Shown here: in pieces, positions 50,358 to 57,276 of the stretch
How positions within the stretch are numbered: the first letter of the stretch is position 1
Layout: each line of letters starts with the position of its first letter
Origin: DASRVA01 sp050732875
Lineage (GTDB): Bacteria > Gemmatimonadota > Gemmatimonadetes > JACCXV01 > JAHWKZ01
Assembly (NCBI GenBank): GCA_050732875.1
Contig: JBOHRQ010000004.1
Coordinates: 15,591 to 79,590 of the forward strand
Reading direction: 5' to 3'
DNA: 64,000 bases
Notes under the pieces: generated by a model
What the model was told of the DNA's origin: nothing
What the model saw: only the letters and a program-made list of their open reading frames with translations
The model's database searches: none
Translations under genes and position numbers: made by a program

Positions 50358-51076
50358 CGCTGGCTCACCAGCTCCAAATCTTCGTCAACGAGGATTCCGA
50401 CGCCCTTGGCGTAGACCTTGTACTCCTCTTCATCCTCGAGCGGGTTGGATTCCAGAAGCCGCATCGTTTCGGTGAAGGTCCCGGCCGGCACCTCGACCGA
50501 CTCTCCCAGTTCGACGACCTCGCCTTCGTCGACGGCGCCCGGCCCGACCTCCATCTGGAACCGCATCCCGGGCTGGGGATCGGCCGGCATGATGATCCCC
50601 GGGCGGCTCTCCGGGGCGTCGGCCCGCCACTCCGACTCGTGGGAGACGACTTCGCCGTCCTCGTAGTTGTCGACGTCCTCGCCGAAGTAGCAGACCGTTC
50701 CGTCGCTCGCCTGGGCAAAAAAGTTGCGGGAGACCTCGACGATCTCGCCGTCTTCGAACTCGCGCTCCTCGATGACCCGCGTCGTGACACCGGCGACCGT
50801 CTCGGTCTCGTCCAGCACGGTGATCACGACGCGCTCGTCACCGCCCTCCAGGACCCACTCCGAGCCCACCGCCATCGGGAAGTACGGGTTGGTCGACTCC
50901 AGGGTGAAACCGCCCGCGGAGGGCGAGCACAGGGATAGGTCCAGGGTCGTCCCTTCGTCCTGCGCGGCCCCAGAGCTGACCCCTCCCAGCGTCAGGAGGA
51001 AGGCCAGTCCGAGAGACGTGCATCTGGGGACGGGCTGATTCTTGAGGAAGCTTTTCAGCTCGAGACTCTCGTCCAT
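50354..51076 (-). CDS. Secreted NPYFP-family protein, copy 2
   Basis: A 240-residue protein. ATG 51076 has GGAGGTGG eight bases before it. A cytosolic-looking N-terminus of about 25 residues precedes the signal helix LGLAFLLTLGGVSSGAAQ. The mature domain has STNPYFPMAVGSEWVLEG, TVLDETETVAGVTTRVIEER, DGTVCYFGEDVDNYEDGEVV, and RPGIIMPADPQPGMRFQMEV. This NPYFP ... GTVCYFGED ... PGIIMP pattern is shared with a large family of secreted proteins of unknown function. It is a paralogue of the next gene. Confidence 0.75.
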   Translation of the reverse strand: MDESLELKSFLKNQPVPRCTSLGLAFLLTLGGVSSGAAQDEGTTLDLSLCSPSAGGFTLESTNPYFPMAVGSEWVLEGGDERVVITVLDETETVAGVTTRVIEEREFEDGEIVEVSRNFFAQASDGTVCYFGEDVDNYEDGEVVSHESEWRADAPESRPGIIMPADPQPGMRFQMEVGPGAVDEGEVVELGESVEVPAGTFTETMRLLESNPLEDEEEYKVYAKGVGILVDEDLELVSQR

Positions 51077-51107
51077 CACGAGAACCACCTCCAAGGCCGT
51101 AGATCTT

Positions 51108-51911
51108 CTAGGATCCACAGATCTGCTCGCTGATTTCGGTCTCCGGTTCTCCGTCGCCGACGGTGAAGCCGGTTAGCACCAGGGGACCGTCGATGATGAT
51201 GCCGAAGTCCTTGCCGAAGACTTTGTAGTCCCCCTTCCCCTCGTCCGCATTGAACTCCCGGAAGCGGATCGTCTCGGTGAACGTGTCGAACGACGGCACC
51301 GTGACGGGACCGGATCCGACGATCTTGGCGAAGTCCTCCGCGATGGCTTCAGCGACCTCCTGCTGGAACGTCATACCCGGATGCGGGTCGGAGGGCATGA
51401 GGATCCCCGGCTTGTTCACATCCGGAATGTCCTGGGCGCACCAGCGCCCTTCGTGATCGACCACTTCTCCTTCCTCGACGTCGTCGACATCCTCACCCAG
51501 GTAGCACACGGTCCCATCCGCTGTTTCGGCGAAGTAGTTCCACGAAATCTCGACCACCTCGCCGTCCTCCGACTCCCGCTCCTCGATCACCCGGGTCTCG
51601 ACTCCGTCGATGGTCCTGGTTCGATCGAGGATCGTCATGACCAGCTCGATGGAGGCATCGTCCTCCTCGCCCTCCAACGTCCACTCGCTACCTACGGGGG
51701 CGATCGGGAAGTAGGGGTTCGTGGAAGTCAGGGGAGACGGGAAGTTCGCAGTCGTCGGCGAGCAGATGGATATGTCCAGCTTCTTTTCCGAATCCTGCAG
51801 GGCGAGCGGCTCCTCGAACTCCGCCAGGCTGCTTGGCGGCCCCTCCTCACAAGCCGCGAGAAGTCCGAACGCGCCCGCGATGCAGAGAGCGATTCCCTCG
51901 GGACGAACCAT
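51108..51911 (-). CDS. Secreted NPYFP-family lipoprotein, copy 1
   Basis: A 267-residue protein with an AAAGGAGG ribosome site five bases before ATG 51911. The lipobox is AGAFGLLAAC. The domain shows TSTNPYFPIAPVGSEWTLEG, TILDRTRTIDGVETRVIEER, DGTVCYLGEDVDDVEEGEVV and PGILMPSDPHPGMTFQQEV, the same order as copy 2. It ends with a C-terminal tail (EPETEISEQICGS) not in copy 2. Tandem duplicates with different anchors: copy 1 lipid-anchored, copy 2 apparently soluble or membrane-held. Function unknown. Confidence 0.77.
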   Translation of the reverse strand: MVRPEGIALCIAGAFGLLAACEEGPPSSLAEFEEPLALQDSEKKLDISICSPTTANFPSPLTSTNPYFPIAPVGSEWTLEGEEDDASIELVMTILDRTRTIDGVETRVIEERESEDGEVVEISWNYFAETADGTVCYLGEDVDDVEEGEVVDHEGRWCAQDIPDVNKPGILMPSDPHPGMTFQQEVAEAIAEDFAKIVGSGPVTVPSFDTFTETIRFREFNADEGKGDYKVFGKDFGIIIDGPLVLTGFTVGDGEPETEISEQICGS

Positions 51912-52010
51912 GGCGTCCTCCTTTCGCACGCGTTATGCCCCTTGATGGTGGAACGCGCGAGCGAGACCGGTTGTGGCGGGATGGGTCGGCGTCATGGAAT
52001 CACTCCGAGC

Positions 52011-52220
52011 TCACGAGCCCTCGGTCTCCCGTTCCTCGACCACCCGTGTGTCGACGCCGGCCACGAGCTCGATCTCGTCGAGGACCCGGATCTCGACCCG
52101 GATCGTGGCTCCGTCCTCCTTGCCCTCGAGGATCAGCTCCGAGCCCACGACCAGCGGGAAATACGAATTCGTCGACGACGTCGTGAAGCCGCCACTGGAG
52201 GGGGGAGTGTGTGGCCGGGC
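52011..52220 (-). pseudogene. Truncated third copy of the NPYFP-family gene
   Basis: The minus-strand frame reads SSGGFTTSSTNSYFPLVVGS, then ELILEGKEDGATIRVEIRVL and DEIELVAGVDTRVVEERE, and stops at TGA 52011. This aligns with the first third of copies 1 and 2 (SAGGFTLESTNPYFPMAVGS). There is no signal peptide upstream, and the C-terminal two thirds are missing. A gene fragment left by tandem duplication and deletion is the best reading. Confidence 0.75.
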
Positions 52221-52456
52221 AGGCGGCTTACGCTGGACTTGTCCGGACCGGACCGAGCACTTCAAGCACAAGACTGCCAAGCCGAAAAGGCTGTCACACC
52301 TCCCTGCTATTGTGAAGCGTTCGGGTCGTCCGAGCTGACGTCGACGCCCCTTTTCCCAACCCTCGGGCCAGGACTGGAGGACGATGCTCCCGCTTCTGAG
52401 CCACTGGCGGCACGCAATGCGTCCGCATCGAAGGACCTGACCGAAAGGAGACCAGA

Positions 52457-53062
52457 ATGCAGAAGCTCTCTTCCCGCGTTGTTCTCATCATGGCCAGCCT
52501 GGCCTTCCTGGTAGCGGCTTGCAGCGAGCAGGGTGTACCCACGGACGCCGCGCTGGGTGACCCGGATGGCCGGGCTGTGGTCGCCGCGGCCTACGTCTTC
52601 CCCAGCACCAACGACGCCAACCGGTTGGCCGGCTTTCCTCACGTCAACCAGGTCAGCGTTGGCATCGGCCAGGTGACCCTGGAGTTCGTGAACGAGACCA
52701 ACTCCCTGGCCTTCTTCGAGTATCGGATCGACGGCGCGGTCCTGACGAGCGGCGATCCGCACCCAGTCGTCACCGGCGACTTCATCTACGATGGAATCTG
52801 CGTCGATAATCGCAGCAGTGGAGCCGTCTGCGGAGGCCCTTTGAGCTCCAAGACCCAGACGTTCACAGCTACCGAGAAGGTCGAGGTCCGCCTGGCGCTC
52901 GGCGGAGAGCGCGACTGGGACTTCGACTGGGTGACGTTCGAGGTGCTCCCCGACGCCCAGTCCAAGGACGACTGCATCGAGAGCGGCTGGGAGGCCTTCG
53001 GCTTCGAGAACCAAGGCCGGTGCATTCAGTTCGTCGAGACCGGCAAGGACAGCCGTAGCTAG
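52457..53062 (+). CDS. Lipoprotein with C-terminal KDDC...GxC motif
   Basis: A 201-residue lipoprotein with an AAAGGAG ribosome site. Lipobox AFLVAAC. The body is beta-rich (VFPSTNDANRLAGFPHVNQV and beyond) with a Cys pair CVDNRSSGAVCGG. The C-terminus reads KDDCIESGWEAFGFENQGRC then IQFVETGK, a motif seen at the end of many secreted proteins of soil bacteria, where two Cys frame a Trp and a Phe. It may be a surface-binding module. Monocistronic. Confidence 0.7.
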   Translation: MQKLSSRVVLIMASLAFLVAACSEQGVPTDAALGDPDGRAVVAAAYVFPSTNDANRLAGFPHVNQVSVGIGQVTLEFVNETNSLAFFEYRIDGAVLTSGDPHPVVTGDFIYDGICVDNRSSGAVCGGPLSSKTQTFTATEKVEVRLALGGERDWDFDWVTFEVLPDAQSKDDCIESGWEAFGFENQGRCIQFVETGKDSRS

Positions 53063-53123
53063 CGCCCACCCGTCGGTGACAGACGAACCCGGTGGGGGAT
53101 CCTCAATCGGGTCGATTTACAGT

Positions 53124-53198
53124 GGTGGGCGGTGAGGGACTTGAACCCCCGACCTCCTGCATGTGAGGCAGGCGCTCTGCCGGCTGAGCTAACCGCCC
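53124..53198 (-). tRNA. tRNA-Val (anticodon CAC)
   Basis: Complete cloverleaf: acceptor GGGCGGT/ACCGCCC, D stem GCTC/GAGC, anticodon stem CCTGC/GCAGG with loop CTCACAT (anticodon CAC, reads GUG), and T arm GGGGG-TTCAAGT-CCCTC. The 3' CCA is encoded. Confidence 0.95.
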
Positions 53199-53212
53199 AG
53201 GAAGGGGACCGG

Positions 53213-53241
53213 AAGCTACGCGGACCCCCGCAACCCGTCAA
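53213..53241 (-). promoter_or_regulatory. Promoter of tRNA-Val
   Basis: Minus strand: TTGACG (53241-53236), 17-nt spacer, TAGCTT (53218-53213). The start site would fall a few bases before the tRNA 5' end at 53198. Confidence 0.6.
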
Positions 53242-53267
53242 CGAATCGTCGGTGCGGATTCACCGGC

Positions 53268-53729
53268 TCAGAGGACCGGACTCAGGCTCAGCCGCTGTCC
53301 CGTCCCGAGAAACTCCTGGACACACACCTCGCCGGGAGCGGCGGGATGCGTTCCTTCGAACGTGAGCATCGAGCCGTCCTGGACATCGAGACGCCGGCCG
53401 AGGGCCGAGACTTCGAAGATCAGCACCATGAACGACACGATGTCGACGCCCTCGATTTGGACCGTCGCCGGACCGGAGACTTCGAAGAAGTTCTGGCTGT
53501 TCAGCCCCCCGGTCAGGAGGGCGTCGTCTCCGAACCGGACCTCGAGGTCGTCGGTCGTTCCGGAGATACTCACGCGGCTGAAGATCGTGTCCTCGATTTC
53601 GTCACAGGTATCCAAACTTTCCACAATCGTGAGATTGAACTCCCCGGTGAACCCCAGGTCGTCCTCTTCGCAGGCCAGGACGGCACCCAGCAGCAGGACG
53701 TGGGGAAGGGCCTTCAGGATCGAACGCAT
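53268..53729 (-). CDS. Small lipoprotein of unknown function
   Basis: A 153-residue lipoprotein with lipobox LLLGAVLAC; GGAG lies eight bases before the ATG. The mature domain is beta-rich (TGEFNLTIVESLDTCDEIED, then DLEVRFGDDALLTGGLNSQN) with a Cys pair. I do not recognise the family. The gene is wedged between tRNA-Met and tRNA-Val on the same strand and starts only 30 bp after the tRNA, so it is probably co-transcribed with the tRNA-Met gene. Confidence 0.65.
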   Translation of the reverse strand: MRSILKALPHVLLLGAVLACEEDDLGFTGEFNLTIVESLDTCDEIEDTIFSRVSISGTTDDLEVRFGDDALLTGGLNSQNFFEVSGPATVQIEGVDIVSFMVLIFEVSALGRRLDVQDGSMLTFEGTHPAAPGEVCVQEFLGTGQRLSLSPVL

Positions 53730-53759
53730 GGATGAGGCTCCTGTCTCTGGATGACGGTC

Positions 53760-53832
53760 TGGGCCCGGCTGGATTCGAACCAGCGACCCTCGGATTATGA
53801 GTCCGGTGCTCTGACCGCTGAGCTACGGGCCC
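53760..53832 (-). tRNA. tRNA with anticodon CAT (Met or Ile2)
   Basis: Acceptor GGGCCCG/CGGGCCC, D stem GCTC/GAGC, anticodon arm CCGGA-CTCATAA-TCCGA with one mismatch at the top of the stem, and T arm GCTGG-TTCGAAT-CCAGC. The first base pair G1-C72 excludes the usual unpaired initiator. It may be elongator Met, or Ile2 whose C34 would be modified by TilS. The 3' CCA is not encoded (discriminator A, then GAC), unlike the other two tRNAs here. Confidence 0.9.
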
Positions 53833-53922
53833 TATGGATGCTCGATCAAGGAATCCGAGAAAGCGACTGGAAGTTTAACCTCCGAGGGCGTTTGCGGCTT
53901 CCCCGCGGGACGCCGGGACCCG

Positions 53923-55383
53923 CTATTCCTCGTAGTAGCGCAGCAGCTCCTTGCACTTCGAAGGATGGCGCAGTTTCTTGAGCGCCTTCGACTCGATCTG
54001 GCGCACGCGTTCGCGCGTGATGTTGAAGATCGATCCGACCTCCTCGAGCGTGCGCGGGCAGTCGTCGCCGATCCCGAAGCGCAGGCGGATGATCTTCTCC
54101 TCGCGCTGGCTGAGCGTGTGGAGAACCAGGTTGACGCTCTCCCGCAGCATCGTGAAGGCGGTCGTGTGGGAGGGGCTCAGGGAGCCGCGGTCCTCGATGA
54201 TGTCGGAGATCTGGGTGTCCTGGCCGGACTGGATCGGGCGGTCGAGCGAGATCGGCTCCTGCGCCACCTCGAGCACGGACTTCACCTTCTCGAGCGGCAG
54301 GTCCAGGGCGCTGGCGATCTCCTCGGGCGTCGGCTCGCGGCCGGTGGCCTGCACCCTACGGCGGACATAGCGGTTGACTTTGTTGATCGTATCCACCATA
54401 TGGACCGGGATTCGGATCGTCCGCGACTGCTCGGCGATCGCGCGCGTGATCGCCTGCCGGATCCACCACGTCGCGTATGTCGAGAACTTGTAGCCCTTCC
54501 GATAGTCGAACTTCTCCGTCGCCTTGAGAAGCCCCGAGTTCCCCTCCTGGATGAGGTCGAGGAACTCGAGACCGCGGCCGATGTAGCGCTTGGCCACCGA
54601 GACGACGAGCCGGACGTTGGCCTCGACCATCCGCCGGCGAGTCGCCATCACCTGTCTCTGGAGCTTCGCGATCTCGGCCAGCAGGGCGTGGTATTCGGCC
54701 CGGTTCAAACCGGTCTCGCGTTCCAGATCCCGCTGTCGCCATTCCACGTTCGTCGCGCCGTCCCACGAGCGCAGTGCCTCGATCAGATACTCGATCTGGG
54801 AGGGGTGGAGCGGCAGGCCGACGAAAAACGCCCGCACACCACACATCCCCTCGAAGGCCTCCTTGCCCCTGCTTCCCCTTCGCGCGGTACGCTCGAAGGT
54901 GGCGCGGCAATCGCGCCATGCCGTTTCCTGGTCACGCAGGGTGTCGACCAGGCGCCGGGTGGCAGACCCGCCGCCCGGTCCACCGTCGCCATTCTCGTCG
55001 CTAGCGTCCTCCTCGTACTCGTGGGTCAGGAAGGCTTCGACCCGCAGCTCCCCATCGGCCACGCGCCCGCCCTGCTCGAAAGCCCGCTCGATCGAGGACC
55101 AGGACCGGAAGACGAGCTCGCGCAGCGCGTCCTGGCCGTCGGAGATGGTCTTCGCCACCTCGACCTCCTCTTCAGGAGTGAGCAAGGCCACCTTCCCCAT
55201 CTCGTGGAAATAGAGCCGGATCAGATCGTCGTGGGGTCGAGCGGAGTGCGGGGCGAGCCGGGACGAGGTCCGCTCCTGGGCCTCTCGCAGGTCGAGAATC
55301 GCCCTGTCGATGGCTTCGGAGTCGGGGAAGCCTCTTGGCTCGTCGGCGGGATCGGCGGAGGGGTCTGGAGCGACTGAGGGCAT
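53923..55383 (-). CDS. rpoD: Primary RNA polymerase sigma factor RpoD
   Basis: A 486-residue housekeeping sigma factor. It has region 1.2 (DDLIRLYFHEMGKVALLTPE), a non-conserved insert rich in Gly and Ser, and region 2 with NVRLVVSVAKRYIGRGLEFLD and YKFSTYATWWIRQAITRAI. Regions 3 and 4 follow, with RERVRQIESKALKKLRHP in 4.2. Region 1.1 is short. It has its own promoter TTGACA-N16-TAACTT, 89 bp after the dnaG stop. The order mutS2-dnaG-rpoD-tRNA is a version of the macromolecular synthesis operon. Confidence 0.97.
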   Translation of the reverse strand: MPSVAPDPSADPADEPRGFPDSEAIDRAILDLREAQERTSSRLAPHSARPHDDLIRLYFHEMGKVALLTPEEEVEVAKTISDGQDALRELVFRSWSSIERAFEQGGRVADGELRVEAFLTHEYEEDASDENGDGGPGGGSATRRLVDTLRDQETAWRDCRATFERTARRGSRGKEAFEGMCGVRAFFVGLPLHPSQIEYLIEALRSWDGATNVEWRQRDLERETGLNRAEYHALLAEIAKLQRQVMATRRRMVEANVRLVVSVAKRYIGRGLEFLDLIQEGNSGLLKATEKFDYRKGYKFSTYATWWIRQAITRAIAEQSRTIRIPVHMVDTINKVNRYVRRRVQATGREPTPEEIASALDLPLEKVKSVLEVAQEPISLDRPIQSGQDTQISDIIEDRGSLSPSHTTAFTMLRESVNLVLHTLSQREEKIIRLRFGIGDDCPRTLEEVGSIFNITRERVRQIESKALKKLRHPSKCKELLRYYEE

Positions 55384-55422
55384 GGCTTCAGGGGGACTCG
55401 TGGAAGCGCGTCAAAAAGAAGG

Positions 55423-55450
55423 AAGTTACCCCTGGCGGGCTGGCTGTCAA
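55423..55450 (-). promoter_or_regulatory. Promoter of rpoD
   Basis: Minus strand: TTGACA (55450-55445), 16-nt spacer, TAACTT (55428-55423), between dnaG and rpoD. The -35 is a perfect consensus. It would allow rpoD to be made independently of dnaG. Confidence 0.6.
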
Positions 55451-55472
55451 CGCGGTCACGACGAACCGGTCC

Positions 55473-57275
55473 TCACTCGGTCGAGCGGGCGGGATGATGA
55501 CGCCCACGCCGGATCTCGCGTCGCAGTCGACTCCGGTCGACGGCGTCTGCGAGCGGCTCCCCGGTCGGCTGGAGCTCGGGCAGCACCCCGCGCTCGACCG
55601 CCTTGAGCTGGAGCCGCCGGAGGCTGTCGCGAAACGCCTCGTCGGAGAGCGGGAATCCCTGTTCCTCGCGCCAGACCTCGAGTTCGGCCAGCACACGCTG
55701 GATGGCCGGATCCTCGCTCGAGACGAGCCGCTCGCCGGCCGCGGTCGAGGGGCTGTCGGCGAGTCGACGGAAAACGTCGGCGTACGCAGTCACCTGGAAG
55801 AATTCCGGAGCCACGGCCTGTTTCGCCTCGGCGAGCCAGTGCTCCCCGGCGAGGGCGTGAAGCAGGAGATAGCGCTCGTCCTGGACTTCGGGGGGTACGA
55901 TGCCGCGCGGCGAACGTCCTCCGGCCGGGGCCGGTTTCGCCGGGCGAGCCGTTCCCAGGCCCTCGCTGGCGGGTTCACGGCGAGACCCGCGCCGGCCGGG
56001 CTCCCGATCGGGAACCTCCAGCGCCTCGCGGGGCACGTGGAGCCCGCTCGCGACGCGGTCGACGTAGAGCGCTCGCGTAACCGGGTCGGGGACCCTTGCC
56101 ACGCTCTCCATGAGACGGCGTACGGCCCGCCGCTTCTTCATCACGTCCGAGAGATCCACCCGCTCGGCGATGAGCGCGATCTTGGCGTCGATCACGTCTT
56201 CGCTCTTCTCGAGAGCCTCCTCGAAGGCAGCCGGGCCGCCATCGCGCACGAGCTGGTCGGGATCCATGCCGGCCGCTATACGCACGATCCGGACCGCAAA
56301 GCCCGCTCCCAACAGGAGATCCGCGGCCCGGAAGGCGGCGCGCTCGCCGGCCGGATCGCCGTCGTTGGCCAGATAGGCCGTCCGCGTGTAGCGCCGGAGG
56401 ATACGGGCCTGAGTCTGGGTCAGGGCGGTTCCCAGGGGCGCGACCACGTTACGGAAACCCGCCTGCGCGAGACCCACGACATCGAAGTTCCCCTCGACGA
56501 CCACGACGGCACCAGCCCTGCGGATGGGACCGCGAGCCAGGTCGAGATTGTAGAGCATCGACCCCTTGCTGAAGACGGGCGTGTCCGACGAGTTCAGGTA
56601 CTTCGGCTCTTCGTCGTCGAGCCGGCGCCCGGAGAGCGCGACGACCTTGCCGCCGACGGTGCGGATCGGACAGCATACGCGCCCTCGGAAACGGTCGTAC
56701 CACCCACCGGTCCGATCGCTTCGCGCCGCCAGCCCCGCCTCGGCCAGGGTCTCGACGTCGACCTTCTGCCTCTTCGCCTCCTCGATCAACGCCTCCCACG
56801 AGTCGGGAGCCCAGCCGAGCAGGAACATCTCCCACGTCTCGCGGCGAATCTTCCGCCCTTCGAGATAGGCCCGAGCCGGCTCGCCGTCGTCGGCCTCGAG
56901 CAGCCGCCGATGGTAGAACTCCGCCGCCAGCCGGTTCGCGAGGTAGAGCGCGGCGTGGGGATCCGGCCCCTCAGCGGCGGCCGGCTCGGGGATCTCGACG
57001 CCGACCCGGTCGGCGAGAACCCGGGCGGCGTCCGGAAACTCGAGCTTCTCGTGCTGCATCAGGAAGGTGAAGGCGTTCCCCCCGGCCTGGCAGCCGAAGC
57101 AGTAGTACATCTGCTTCTCCGGGGTCACCGTGAAGGAGGGCGTCTTCTCGGCGTGGAAGGGACACAGGCCGACGAAGTTGCGGCCGCGCTTCTTCAGCTC
57201 CACGACCTCACCGATCACCTCCACGATGTCGGCCCGGTCGCGGATCTCGTCGACGACATGGTCGGGAATCGGCAC
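55473..57275 (-). CDS. dnaG: DNA primase DnaG
   Basis: A 600-residue primase that lays RNA primers at the replication fork. It has the N-terminal CHC2 zinc finger (LCPFHAEKTPSFTVTPEKQM, CFGCQAGGNAF), the TOPRIM domain with VVVEGNFDVVGLAQAG and LANDGDPAGERAAFRA, and a C-terminal DnaB-interacting region that is shorter and Arg-rich. GTG 57275 has GGAGG six bases before it. It starts one base after the mutS2 stop. Confidence 0.96.
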   Translation of the reverse strand: MPIPDHVVDEIRDRADIVEVIGEVVELKKRGRNFVGLCPFHAEKTPSFTVTPEKQMYYCFGCQAGGNAFTFLMQHEKLEFPDAARVLADRVGVEIPEPAAAEGPDPHAALYLANRLAAEFYHRRLLEADDGEPARAYLEGRKIRRETWEMFLLGWAPDSWEALIEEAKRQKVDVETLAEAGLAARSDRTGGWYDRFRGRVCCPIRTVGGKVVALSGRRLDDEEPKYLNSSDTPVFSKGSMLYNLDLARGPIRRAGAVVVVEGNFDVVGLAQAGFRNVVAPLGTALTQTQARILRRYTRTAYLANDGDPAGERAAFRAADLLLGAGFAVRIVRIAAGMDPDQLVRDGGPAAFEEALEKSEDVIDAKIALIAERVDLSDVMKKRRAVRRLMESVARVPDPVTRALYVDRVASGLHVPREALEVPDREPGRRGSRREPASEGLGTARPAKPAPAGGRSPRGIVPPEVQDERYLLLHALAGEHWLAEAKQAVAPEFFQVTAYADVFRRLADSPSTAAGERLVSSEDPAIQRVLAELEVWREEQGFPLSDEAFRDSLRRLQLKAVERGVLPELQPTGEPLADAVDRSRLRREIRRGRHHPARSTE

Positions 57276-57276
57276 T

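Noticed and set aside
52011..52280. Selenoprotein reading through TGA 52011 in the third NPYFP copy
   Set aside because: Codons after the TGA do not continue the family pattern and soon hit TAA; no SECIS-like hairpin is seen.
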